From positions 124,001 through 188,000 of the forward strand of contig WBUL01000003.1 of NCBI GenBank assembly GCA_008933735.1: a stretch of DNA of 64,000 bases, read 5' to 3'. Within the stretch, counting starts at the first letter, position 1. Each line of letters starts with the position of its first letter. This document shows, one piece after another, positions 40,689-49,471 of the stretch. This DNA comes from Anaerolineae bacterium (GTDB taxonomy: Bacteria > Chloroflexota > Anaerolineae > Aggregatilineales > J027). The notes beneath the pieces are model-generated. The model searched no databases. It saw only the letters and a list, made by a program, of their open reading frames with translations, and was not told the DNA's origin. The translations under genes and the position numbers were made by a program.

Positions 40689-42926
40689 TTAAGAAATCGG
40701 AAGAATTTGAATAGAACTTGTGTTCAAATTGGCGCGAACCGTTTGCAGTCCGACGGGATCCTGTAAGGTGCTCAATAAATCCAGCGCTGCCCGCCAGTTG
40801 GCTTTGGCCAGTATCGGATTACCTTCTTCATAAAACAGGACGCCCAGGTTATTTCTGGCCCGCGCCAGCCCGATCATATCTACGGTCATATTGAGGACGT
40901 TGACGCCCTGCTGTTGATAATCAATGGCGAGAGAGTGCTGCTGGTCGGCACGCAGCGCCATCGCCAAAAGGCACAACGCCCGCCCATGATGGGGTGTGGT
41001 TGATTCCGTCAATTGGGCTGCCTGCCGCGCATAAGCAACCGCGTCTTCGGTTCTGCCGATCCGCAACGCCGCCTCACAAATTGCAGACAGGACAGAAGCA
41101 TCCTGCTCCGGCAGGCTTTTTAAAAGATTAACAGTTGCCTGCGGGTCAGTGTGCAGCAGTGCCCGCGCTTGCAGCTTCGTTGCCACTTGCAGCCCGTGAT
41201 GATCATCGAGGCGCCGGAAAACCTGTTGTGCATCTTTAACTGCGGACAATGCAGCAGAAATTTGATTTCGATATAACGCGGCGAGTGCCAGTTCCAACAG
41301 CGCATGAGCATAGCCATAAAAATCACCCTGCTCACCCAGCTTCTGGATCACGGTACGCAGCAGACGCATACTCTGGACGAACTGCCCCTGCCAGCGCAAA
41401 AAACGTGCTTCTTCAAAATCCAACCAGAACGGGTCCAGGTATGGGCGGTTCACCTGAATGGCTGTTTTCCAGAATTCCCACAGCCCTGTTGCTGGAATCA
41501 CCAACGAAAGCTTTTTCACGAGCAGCACGAGCGCTTCCTGCGAAATATATCCCTGAAGTCCGTTGCATAACATCAACACCCAGGAACGGGCTTCACGCTG
41601 CACGCGGCGCATGTCTTTGAGCGAAGCATGGATCAGACGGTCGAGTTCAGCCACATGATGGGGTCTGCTGAGCAGGAACTGCCGGGCATGGGGAGACAGG
41701 TGATAGGTCTGATTCACGACCAGGATATGTTTTTGCACCAGGTCAAAGACATCCTGCTCAGTAAGATCAAACAGGGTGAGCATGTCGTCAAACTCAACGT
41801 CACCTGCCAGAGTCGCCAGCACCCATGAGCGTTTTAGGGTATCCGATAGGCTGTCCCATGTCCGGGCAAGATACTGATGGAGAGAAAGATAGTCAGGAAT
41901 ATGTGTGGAGGGCAGCAGATGTGCCCATCGTACATATTCCTCGATCACACCAGGAACCCCACCGGAAATCTGAACAATCTCTTGGCTTTTGTCTGTACTC
42001 CCCCGAACGGCACGAAAGAACCGGGCAGACTCCGTTTCATCCAGCGGCGGGAGATTGACGATCACCCCGTCCCATTCTGGCAGTAGATTAACACTGGTTG
42101 CTATGGTCTTGGCGTGGCGCAGGAAAGACGGGTTGATTTGCGGGAGATGATGCGGCTGTAAGTCTTCCAGGATGAGCAGGACTGTATGGTTCACAAGGTA
42201 GGTTTCGGCGTTCTGCGCGTCAGCACTGATTTTTCCCCGGATCTGGGCTGCACCCTCTACCTGGGGCAGCAGGTGCAGCCAGTAGAGATCATCGATCTCC
42301 GGCAGCAGACGATGGGCAGCCTCTGCCGCCAGTGTGGTTTTTCCGATACCGGGAACCCCCGTCAGCAGCACTGGACCGTTGGCTAACCCATCCATGATCC
42401 GTTCGACCAGCCATTCTCGCCCATAGAGCGAACGCCCCACCGGAAACGGGATTCGGGTTCGCAGAACTTCTTTTCGGTGTAGGTGGCGGGTTTCAACTTC
42501 CCGGTCAATCAGGTTCTGTGCCAGAAAGTTGACCCCTTCTCCTCGCCGCCGTCGGAGGGAGCGCTCAACCAGGCCGCCTGCGTTGGCAATTTCCTGCACA
42601 GTGAGTCCCAGATCAGGCCGCATATACCAGTAATATAGCAAACAGTAGGCCTGTAGCAGTGGATGTGGAAGCTGAAATGCTTTTTGGATATAGTGCAGAC
42701 TATCTGCTGCTGTACGGCGGTCTTCCCCCAGTACCGCCAGGAAAGATTCTTCCAGAATATCACGTATGGCTTTGAGTTCGGCGTGTTTGCCACCAAGATA
42801 TTCGGGCAGACGCTGTCGCACGAGAAAAAACTGAGTCAGTGGATTGGGATCAGGAAGCGGGCTGCTATTTTGCACACACTCCAGTGCTTGCAAAACCGCA
42901 TTTTCATTGAGTACGGGTTTGAGCAT
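40689..42926 (-). CDS. STAND-type ATPase with TPR-like C-terminal repeats
   Basis: The 745-residue protein has an N-terminal helical region (1-170) containing a helix-turn-helix-like stretch, LTVQEIANAGGLVERSLRRR. An NB-ARC/STAND ATPase follows with Walker A GVPGIGKTTLA (about 190-200) and a Walker B-like VLLILEDLQ. A winged-helix region lies around 380-450. Helical repeats of TPR type fill the last 250 residues (ARARNNLGVLFYEEGNP, for example). STAND proteins are signal-activated oligomeric switches, used as transcription regulators or defence sensors. It starts 1 nt after the 259-residue gene and is followed by the RHS gene, so all may share a transcript. Whether it controls RHS expression is speculation. 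Confidence 0.87.
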   Translation of the reverse strand: MLKPVLNENAVLQALECVQNSSPLPDPNPLTQFFLVRQRLPEYLGGKHAELKAIRDILEESFLAVLGEDRRTAADSLHYIQKAFQLPHPLLQAYCLLYYWYMRPDLGLTVQEIANAGGLVERSLRRRRGEGVNFLAQNLIDREVETRHLHRKEVLRTRIPFPVGRSLYGREWLVERIMDGLANGPVLLTGVPGIGKTTLAAEAAHRLLPEIDDLYWLHLLPQVEGAAQIRGKISADAQNAETYLVNHTVLLILEDLQPHHLPQINPSFLRHAKTIATSVNLLPEWDGVIVNLPPLDETESARFFRAVRGSTDKSQEIVQISGGVPGVIEEYVRWAHLLPSTHIPDYLSLHQYLARTWDSLSDTLKRSWVLATLAGDVEFDDMLTLFDLTEQDVFDLVQKHILVVNQTYHLSPHARQFLLSRPHHVAELDRLIHASLKDMRRVQREARSWVLMLCNGLQGYISQEALVLLVKKLSLVIPATGLWEFWKTAIQVNRPYLDPFWLDFEEARFLRWQGQFVQSMRLLRTVIQKLGEQGDFYGYAHALLELALAALYRNQISAALSAVKDAQQVFRRLDDHHGLQVATKLQARALLHTDPQATVNLLKSLPEQDASVLSAICEAALRIGRTEDAVAYARQAAQLTESTTPHHGRALCLLAMALRADQQHSLAIDYQQQGVNVLNMTVDMIGLARARNNLGVLFYEEGNPILAKANWRAALDLLSTLQDPVGLQTVRANLNTSSIQILPIS

Positions 42927-42927
42927 C

Positions 42928-43707
42928 TTACCACTGCCGATTGGGAAAAGTGTCTACTCCTGCGTGCTCCCCAACCTTTTTGTACATCTGAAAGCCGGTG
43001 AAAGGATGCCCTAGAATCCCATCATGGATTGCCCAGGAACGGCCCCGGACACTGTTCCACGCCCACCTGGGACGGAAAGGATTAGAGTCATTCAGTCTTT
43101 CGTAAAGTTCTCCACCCGGTTGAAAGGCAGCATGAATATAATCCATTTCCCTTTTGCCATACATATAGCGGAAACCATACCGTTCAAAGATAATGGCGTT
43201 GTGATAGGCAAGCGGCTCGATGAAAAATACATTGTGCCCCATGTCGGATACAAATTGTTCAAAAATAGGCACCGATTCTTTGAAAGCCCGCAGCCCCGCC
43301 CGCGTCTGACCGGGCGCCAACCCGGCTTCCATCGCTTTTAATTCTTCGGGAATATTGCGCCCGTGTGTGCCAAAGTGCGTCGCATGACCTTCTGAATCAA
43401 CGTCGATGTAGTAACGCGGGGATTCCGGGTCACTGATGACGACCAGCAGTACCATTAGCTGATTGTTGTTGGTATCGACCATATTAATGTAGAGTGTTGG
43501 GTCGATGGCATAAGGCTGATGGTAAACAGACATTTCCATTGCCCGACTGCCTGCTGGGCAGCGCATTCTGATGGATTCGTCATCATTAACCGGATCAATG
43601 GAAAAGCGGCTGTAGACCCAATCTGGAATTAAACGCTGGTAAATCTGACGTTTTTCCGGACTGGGCAGATTATTGATCTCAAGGATGGAGTGTGGAAGAT
43701 CACTCAT
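42928..43707 (-). CDS. Uncharacterised protein between smpB and the STAND gene
   Basis: I do not recognise this 259-residue protein with confidence. The middle has beta strands with acidic residues (LMVLLVVISDPESPRYYIDV), and residues about 165-185 read YHNAIIFERYGFRYMYGK, which resembles the end of an acetyltransferase (GNAT) fold, where an Asn and a closing GF pair are common. There is no signal peptide or membrane helix. The C-terminus has a Trp-rich stretch (RPRWAWNSVRGRSWAI). The ATG overlaps the smpB stop by 4 nt and the stop is 1 nt from the STAND start, so it is translated with both. Function unknown. Confidence 0.8.
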   Translation of the reverse strand: MSDLPHSILEINNLPSPEKRQIYQRLIPDWVYSRFSIDPVNDDESIRMRCPAGSRAMEMSVYHQPYAIDPTLYINMVDTNNNQLMVLLVVISDPESPRYYIDVDSEGHATHFGTHGRNIPEELKAMEAGLAPGQTRAGLRAFKESVPIFEQFVSDMGHNVFFIEPLAYHNAIIFERYGFRYMYGKREMDYIHAAFQPGGELYERLNDSNPFRPRWAWNSVRGRSWAIHDGILGHPFTGFQMYKKVGEHAGVDTFPNRQW

Positions 43708-44165
43708 CGGTATTCTTTAAGCGCCCGTTCGACCCGCCGTTTATCCTCTTTCTGTCGCAACGTGTCGCGTTTGTCATACTGCTTTTTACCGCGTGCCAGT
43801 CCTACTTCCACTTTTGCCCGCCCGTCTTTCAGATAGATTTGCAGCGGAACAATCGTGAATCCTTTTTCCTGCACACGGCGGTACAGGGAGTAAATTTGCT
43901 TCCGGTGAAGCAGTATTTTACGAGGACGCAGGGGATCATGCCCCCACACCCCGGCTTCCTCATAGGGGGAGATGTGGACATTTCGCAGCCACATCTCCCC
44001 ATTTTCATACTGCACAAAACCATCGCCGATATTGATCTTGCCTGCACGAATGGATTTGATTTCTGAACCCATAAGCACAATGCCGGCTTCAAGTTTTTCC
44101 AGAATTTCGTAATCGTGCAGTGCCTTTCGATTGCGGGCAATGACCCGGTTATTCTTGTCCGTCAT
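43704..44165 (-). CDS. smpB: SsrA-binding protein SmpB
   Basis: SmpB binds tmRNA and guides it into stalled ribosomes for trans-translation. The 153-residue length is normal. Family motifs are present: IARNRKALHDYEILEKLEAG, VLMGSEIKSIRAGKINIGDG and the basic C-terminal tail with ARGKKQYDKRDTLRQKE, which enters the mRNA channel. The start lies 17 nt inside the end of an S41 protease gene. No ssrA (tmRNA) gene is visible nearby, which is common. Confidence 0.97.
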   Translation of the reverse strand: MTDKNNRVIARNRKALHDYEILEKLEAGIVLMGSEIKSIRAGKINIGDGFVQYENGEMWLRNVHISPYEEAGVWGHDPLRPRKILLHRKQIYSLYRRVQEKGFTIVPLQIYLKDGRAKVEVGLARGKKQYDKRDTLRQKEDKRRVERALKEYR

Positions 44166-45396
44166 TAGTCGTGTTGCCTAGATACTCTTCATTAATGTAG
44201 TCAATCGCGGCCTGCTCAACCAGATCAGTTCCCTCAGGATCAAACAGATTTTCCATGGGGATGTCAGGAGTCAGCCCTTTTTGGTGAATAGCATTACCAT
44301 TGGGCGTGTACCATGCTGCCGAGGTGACACGAAGCTGTGAGCCGTCGGTCAAATTGTACACCAACTGCACCACACCTTTGCCAAAGGTCTGCTGCCCTAC
44401 CAGGACAGCACGCCCTCTATCTTGCAGCGCTCCCGCTACAACTTCCGATGCGCTGGCGGTGCCGCCATCTACCAGCACGACGAGCGGGATCGATTCTGCT
44501 AACTGCCCATCCGCAGATTCAAAAACCTTGTCACCGTCAGTTCCTTTTTGGGTCAGAACCACTCCTTCATCCAGAAAAAGATCTGCTACACTGACGGCCT
44601 GATCCAGCAGTCCCCCGCCATTCCCGCGTAAATCGAGAATCAGCGCCTTGATATCCTGGTCAAGGAGAGATTTGATATTATCTTCTAACTGGGAAGTCGC
44701 TACCGCGTTAAAGCTTGTGACGCTGACGTAACCTATCCCGTCCAGATTATCCGAAAAAACGGTTGGCATTTCAATGATTGTGCGGCGGACACTGACTTCA
44801 TAGGTTTCATCGTCGGCGGGGCGATACATCGTCAGTTTGACTTCGGTGCCGATTTCCCCGCGCACCATCTCCGCCAGTCTATCAGTTCCCACGTAGCGGG
44901 CGGGCTGACCATCAACCTCGACAAAGATATCGCCAACCTGAATACCAGCCGCCTCAGCCGGATTACCGGGAAAAACATAATCAACGAAAACTTCGCCCTG
45001 GTCATTAACTTCAATTTGCACTCCGATTCCGCCAAAGTGCCCATCAAGCTGCTGACGATTCACTTCAGCAACTTCAGGCGGTGCAAAAGCGGTAAAGGGA
45101 TCGTTTAAGGAGGCAACCAACCCTTTGATAGCCCCATATTTACGTTCATCTTCGTTCGGGATGTTGCCGTAAAAATCCCGTTCGATAATATCCCAGGCCT
45201 GCCAGAATGTGGCCAGCTCATCTGAATTAGCTGGGCTGGTGCGCCGCTCGAACAGGATACCCAGCAGAAAAGCTGTTACAGCTATCAGTACCACGACCGC
45301 TGCCAGCACAATCGCCTGAAAGGAATTTAAGGGCGCTTCGACGTGTTTTTTTTCTGTGCCAAAGGAATAATCATACTTCTGGGTTTCTGTAGACAT
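44149..45396 (-). CDS. S41-family C-terminal processing protease (copy 1)
   Basis: The 415-residue protein has an N-terminal membrane helix (about 27-52), so the protease should face outside. A PDZ domain lies around 130-215 (GHFGGIGVQIEVND, AAGIQVGDIF). The catalytic core has Ser in GGTASASEV (about 308-316) and the general-base Lys in FGKGVVQ near 337. Such CtpA-like enzymes trim exported proteins. I chose ATG 45396, with AGGA about 8 nt upstream; a longer frame to 45438 would overlap the preceding gene. It starts 4 nt after its paralogue and overlaps smpB by 17 nt. Confidence 0.95.
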   Translation of the reverse strand: MSTETQKYDYSFGTEKKHVEAPLNSFQAIVLAAVVVLIAVTAFLLGILFERRTSPANSDELATFWQAWDIIERDFYGNIPNEDERKYGAIKGLVASLNDPFTAFAPPEVAEVNRQQLDGHFGGIGVQIEVNDQGEVFVDYVFPGNPAEAAGIQVGDIFVEVDGQPARYVGTDRLAEMVRGEIGTEVKLTMYRPADDETYEVSVRRTIIEMPTVFSDNLDGIGYVSVTSFNAVATSQLEDNIKSLLDQDIKALILDLRGNGGGLLDQAVSVADLFLDEGVVLTQKGTDGDKVFESADGQLAESIPLVVLVDGGTASASEVVAGALQDRGRAVLVGQQTFGKGVVQLVYNLTDGSQLRVTSAAWYTPNGNAIHQKGLTPDIPMENLFDPEGTDLVEQAAIDYINEEYLGNTTNDGQE

Positions 45397-45400
45397 CGTC

Positions 45401-46561
45401 CTATCCTTGCTGCTGCCGTAGATACCGAATCGCTTCACCTAATTCAACATCCCGTCCATTTTCGTCCGGAATCATGGTAATGTCAGGGATCAATCCCTGG
45501 CCGTCCAATGTCTGTCCTGTAGGCGTGAGCCAGAGGGCTGTAGATACGTGGATCGAAGAATTATCGGAAAGTGTGAAAATCCGCTGGATTGATCCTTTTC
45601 CAAAACTCTGCTGTCCGATCAAGATACCACGCCCATTCGCTTGAATCGCCCCCGCAACAATCTCAGACGCGCTTGCCGTGCCATTGTTCACCAGCACCAC
45701 CAGGGGAAGGTCAGTCATGATACCCCCTGCGACATCCGGCAGCTCATTTTCACCGGATACCCGGCGTTCTATCGAGAGAATTCCCCCATTCAGAAATTCG
45801 CCGGCGATGGTCAGGCTTTCTTGCAGAAGCCCTCCTGAATTACCGCGCAAATCTAGCACCAGCGCCGTGACTTCTGACTCACGGAGTTCAGTAACGGCCT
45901 GCCGGAATTCTTCGGGGGTACGACTGGTAAAACTTGTGATCTTGATGTAGCCAATACTTTCATCCTCAAACAAGGTGCGCCAGATGACTGAAGGGATCAG
46001 GATTTCTTCAAACTGAACGAAATATTCGCGCTCCTCGGTTTCTGCAATGTTACGAACCCGGAGTTTGACACCCGCGCCGTCCTTTATTTCGCCGCGCAGC
46101 GCCTGCCGAATCGTATCCATGCTGGAGGAAAGATCAACAGCGGTGTCATTGATGGATAAGATAATATCACCCTCTCGAATCCCGGCCCTCAATGCGGGGC
46201 TGTCGGCAAAAGGATAAAGGACAAACTCGCCCTGCTCATTACGCTGGATGTCTACGCCGATTCCACCATAGCGCCCTGCCAAAGCATCTGACTCGCTGGC
46301 AGCTACTGCGGGCTCAATGAAAAAGGTATACGGGTCATTCAGTTCCTGAAGATAAGCCCGCACAACGGCATATTCAAGTTCTGTGTGCGATGGTTTTTCC
46401 TTGACGAAAAACTCTTCGATGTACCCAACCGTTTCATCTAACAGGGGAAACTCCTTTTCATCCTGCGCTCTGGCAGGTTCAAATCGCCCTACAAACACAC
46501 CCCCTACGAAACCAAGGATGAGCAGCAACGCCGCAACCGTGAATCGCCACGCGAATTTCAT
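45401..46561 (-). CDS. S41-family C-terminal processing protease (copy 2)
   Basis: With the start at 46561 the product has 386 residues and begins MKFAWRFTVAALLLILGF, a signal anchor. The PDZ part includes GRYGGIGVDIQRNE and LRAGIREGDIILSI. The catalytic Ser lies in NGTASASEIVAG near 292 and the Lys in SFGKGSIQR near 318. It is clearly related to the next gene and probably arose by tandem duplication; two copies may handle different substrates or work together. Longer frames to 46621 lack an RBS. The gene is divergent from a receiver-histidine kinase gene, with 83 nt between start codons. Confidence 0.95.
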   Translation of the reverse strand: MKFAWRFTVAALLLILGFVGGVFVGRFEPARAQDEKEFPLLDETVGYIEEFFVKEKPSHTELEYAVVRAYLQELNDPYTFFIEPAVAASESDALAGRYGGIGVDIQRNEQGEFVLYPFADSPALRAGIREGDIILSINDTAVDLSSSMDTIRQALRGEIKDGAGVKLRVRNIAETEEREYFVQFEEILIPSVIWRTLFEDESIGYIKITSFTSRTPEEFRQAVTELRESEVTALVLDLRGNSGGLLQESLTIAGEFLNGGILSIERRVSGENELPDVAGGIMTDLPLVVLVNNGTASASEIVAGAIQANGRGILIGQQSFGKGSIQRIFTLSDNSSIHVSTALWLTPTGQTLDGQGLIPDITMIPDENGRDVELGEAIRYLRQQQG

Positions 46562-46644
46562 AGATTTGCCTTTTTCCAACGCCACAGGACTTATCTTATA
46601 ATACATACAAGATTGTAGCATATGACCAAAAAGGGCGAACGTTC

Positions 46645-48246
46645 ATGCACACCCCTCCCCTTATTCTGATTGCTGATGATGATTCGGATACCGCCGGATT
46701 GCTGGAACGTATTTGCAAGCGAACAGGTTATGACGTTCAGATTGCAACCGATGGGGTCTCCGCCATTGCGATGATTCGTGAACTGCTGCCCGATCTCATC
46801 CTTCTTGACGTGCAAATGCCATTGATGGATGGTTTTCAGGTGCTGCGTGAACTGGATACAGAAGAAGAAACCCGCCATATTCCAAGCATCATTATCACCG
46901 CTGCCGCGACCAAAACAGAAGATGTGGTGCGGGGCATTGACACCGGAGCCAACGACTACATTTTTAAGCCTTTTAATTACCATGAACTGTTAGCTCGGAT
47001 CAGCGCCAAACTGCGCGAATCAAGACTCAAGGAGCGCTTGAGAAAGCGCACGGAGGATTTAGAAGCCCTGGTGGCGTTGGGCGTTGAGCTTAATCAGCCG
47101 CTTGGGGTCAGGCACCTGGCAGAACGACTGCTTCAATTTCTGAAGCGTTCGCTTAAAGCCAATATCAGCCTGCTTCAAATCGACGCTCATGAAAACAGAC
47201 CTGCGCTTACCCTGATGCTGCATGATGATATTTCCGAGGTCAAGCTTGCAGTAGAGCCTGCGATGACCCAGGGGGTTCATGTACTGTCGCCAGAAGAAAC
47301 GCGCGAACTTTTTTCTGATTCACGGAAGGTGGCTACAGGGATTGCTGCACCGTTGTTACATCATAATAACCGGTTAGGGTTTCTGTTAGTTGGCTATTAT
47401 GGCTATCTTAGCGACGCGGAGAATGACTACTTGCGGTTGATGAGTTCTGTGAGTGAGCAGGCGTCGCTGGCGATCCGGAACACGCAGTTGCTAGATGAAC
47501 TGCGTGGCTACGCAAATCAGTTGGAAAGTCGCGTTGAGGAACGTACACGAGAATTACAGGCCGCCCAAAAACTTCTGATTCGGTCAGAAAAAATGGCTTC
47601 TTTGGGACGGTTGGCGGGGGAAATCGCCCATGAAATTAACAACCCCTTGCAGCCGATCCGAAGCTGCCTCGAATATGCGATAGAAAACTTGCAGGCGGGT
47701 GATGTCGTTGACGCTGCTGATTTAAATGTTGCGATCAGTGAGGTTGAACGCCTCTCACGAACGGTTCGGCGCTTGTTAGACTTTGCACGGCCTGAGTCCA
47801 GCAATATGGCACAGGTTAATCTGAAAGAACTGGTGTCGGATACGCTGCTGCTGACACGGAAAAAAATGGAACACAGCAACATAAGTTTGAAAACTGATTT
47901 ACAAAACGTTCCTTTCCTACAAGGCAACGCCGACCAGTTAAAACAGGTCATTTTAAATCTTGCGATCAACGCGGCCGATGCCATGTCTGAAAAAGGTGGC
48001 ACAATGATTATTCGGCTGTGGAGCGACAAAGAGCAGGTTCATTTTGTGATCAAAGATGAGGGAACGGGCATCCCCAGTGAAACGCTCACCCAGATATTCG
48101 AGCCGTTCTATTCAACCAAGATGAACGGCTCAGGATTAGGGTTAGCCATTAGCCACAGCATCATCGAAGCACATGGCGGGCAAATGCAGGTTAAAAGTGA
48201 AGTCGGAGTTGGTTCAGAATTTCAAATTACGCTGCCTTTACGTTAG
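46645..48246 (+). CDS. Receiver-GAF-histidine kinase hybrid protein
   Basis: The 533-residue soluble protein has an N-terminal receiver domain (1-125) with acidic pocket ADDDSD, phospho-acceptor Asp55 in LILLDVQMPLMDG and the conserved Lys in IFKPFNY. A GAF-like module covers about 140-285. A coiled coil leads to HisKA with His329 in GEIAHEINNPLQP and an HATPase with NLAINAADAMSE, DEGTGIPSETL and GSGLGLAIS. A receiver at the front of a kinase suggests that another kinase controls this one. It starts divergently from the S41 genes and ends in a 4-nt overlap with the convergent TPR gene. Confidence 0.94.
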   Translation: MHTPPLILIADDDSDTAGLLERICKRTGYDVQIATDGVSAIAMIRELLPDLILLDVQMPLMDGFQVLRELDTEEETRHIPSIIITAAATKTEDVVRGIDTGANDYIFKPFNYHELLARISAKLRESRLKERLRKRTEDLEALVALGVELNQPLGVRHLAERLLQFLKRSLKANISLLQIDAHENRPALTLMLHDDISEVKLAVEPAMTQGVHVLSPEETRELFSDSRKVATGIAAPLLHHNNRLGFLLVGYYGYLSDAENDYLRLMSSVSEQASLAIRNTQLLDELRGYANQLESRVEERTRELQAAQKLLIRSEKMASLGRLAGEIAHEINNPLQPIRSCLEYAIENLQAGDVVDAADLNVAISEVERLSRTVRRLLDFARPESSNMAQVNLKELVSDTLLLTRKKMEHSNISLKTDLQNVPFLQGNADQLKQVILNLAINAADAMSEKGGTMIIRLWSDKEQVHFVIKDEGTGIPSETLTQIFEPFYSTKMNGSGLGLAISHSIIEAHGGQMQVKSEVGVGSEFQITLPLR

Positions 48247-49355
48247 CTTTCGATGTTTTGCCAGGTTTTCTGGAAGGTGGCGTAATCCGTACTGTTGTTT
48301 GTAAACGCGGCGGCATCAGGAGACGCCGCCATTGCGCGGTACAGCACATCCTGATTGGTGCAGTCTTGAATACTGACCCCCACCATCGTTAATTCTGCTG
48401 AGAGCGCGGCAATTGTACTGCGCGGCGCAACGACTCTGAATCCATTCTGGACTAATTGAGGAATATTGGGCCCCGGCACGGTGCAGACACGCACCATCAG
48501 CGCCAGACCGTTTTCGGCCCGGATATAGACCACCTCAGCAGAGGGGTCAACCAGCACTTTTGCCTCCTGTTCCGTGGTCAGGCGCACCGATTCTAATTCC
48601 GCGGCTTTATCCGCGCTGACGGAGGCTGCATCGACGCTGACCAGATCACCGGGATCGGACGGCACATTGACTTCCTCTGTCGTCGTGTCCTCGTCGCCAC
48701 CCAGGACAAACACAAACAAAATGACTGCCAGCAGTGCAATGAGCGCAAGCGCCGCAGCAATAACTGTCAGCCGGCTGCGAAGGCTCCGGGTCCGCCGTCG
48801 CGGGGATTCTTCCGCTAACAGGCTGGCAAATGGATCTTCTTCCTCCGCGACCGTCGCAAAGTCGTCTTCTGCAATAGCAAACGGGTCGTCTTCTTCGTCG
48901 CGCACGCGGGCGGATGCCCGCTCCGAAACGGGTTCAAACTCGTCTTCTTCGTCTCCTGCACTGAACAAACTGTCAATATCTGAGGTCACATAAGTGTCCT
49001 CACCTTCTTCCTCAAGGTCAAACGTCGCTTCATCCAACGGCCCTGAGGGAAGTTCCGGTTCAATATCTTCAATTTCGAGCATCATGAGCAGCTCATCATC
49101 GCGTGGGGGATACATTTCGTTGAGCTTATCCAGCAGGTCGCGGGCTTTGGGGTATTTGGGCTTGAGCTTAAGAACATTGACCAGGGCTCGTCGTGCATCA
49201 CGCGGTTCACTGGCAGCATTGGCCGTCAGCCACCATGCATCCGCATTATCGGGATTCGCCTGTGTAATCGGTTTCAGAATCGTCAGCGCTTCGTCTAATC
49301 TATCTTTCTGGATAAGACCATAGGCTTTTTCCAGGTCTTTTTGCTCGTTTGCCAT
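48243..49355 (-). CDS. TPR membrane protein with acidic linker
   Basis: The 370-residue protein starts with two or three TPR-like helices pairs (DLEKAYGLIQKDRLDEAL, DARRALVNVLKLKPKYPKA). A very acidic, low-complexity stretch covers about 85-175, followed by a basic patch (RRRTRSLRSR). One transmembrane segment lies near 190-217, and about 150 residues outside the membrane end the protein. The basic patch before the helix suggests the TPR part stays inside. The acidic run produces long serine-rich frames on the other strand, which are not genes. It may scaffold an envelope complex; the neighbouring giant PPC protein is divergent and could be related. Function unknown. Confidence 0.85.
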   Translation of the reverse strand: MANEQKDLEKAYGLIQKDRLDEALTILKPITQANPDNADAWWLTANAASEPRDARRALVNVLKLKPKYPKARDLLDKLNEMYPPRDDELLMMLEIEDIEPELPSGPLDEATFDLEEEGEDTYVTSDIDSLFSAGDEEDEFEPVSERASARVRDEEDDPFAIAEDDFATVAEEEDPFASLLAEESPRRRTRSLRSRLTVIAAALALIALLAVILFVFVLGGDEDTTTEEVNVPSDPGDLVSVDAASVSADKAAELESVRLTTEQEAKVLVDPSAEVVYIRAENGLALMVRVCTVPGPNIPQLVQNGFRVVAPRSTIAALSAELTMVGVSIQDCTNQDVLYRAMAASPDAAAFTNNSTDYATFQKTWQNIES

Positions 49356-49385
49356 GAATGATTAACTCCGATGATTTGAGAAACA

Positions 49386-49414
49386 ATTATAGTCTGTACG
49401 GCACAAGACACAAG
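49386..49414 (-). promoter_or_regulatory. Candidate promoter of the TPR membrane protein gene
   Basis: On the minus strand a perfect TATAAT (49391-49386) lies 17 nt after CTTGTG (49414-49409) and 30 nt upstream of the start. The -35 is poor. Confidence 0.4.
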
Positions 49415-49434
49415 CTAACTGAGCGCAAACTGAT

Positions 49435-49440
49435 TATAAT
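49435..49440 (+). promoter_or_regulatory. Candidate -10 box of the giant PPC-repeat gene
   Basis: A perfect TATAAT lies 31 nt upstream of the ATG at 49472. I see no good -35. Confidence 0.35.
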
Positions 49441-49471
49441 ATTGGGATTGGTACGCTAGGGCGGGTGAATC

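Noticed and set aside
48574-49323. Serine-rich plus-strand frames opposite the TPR membrane protein
   Set aside because: They arise from the acidic codons (GAA, GAG, GAT) of the linker read in reverse; the composition is an artefact.
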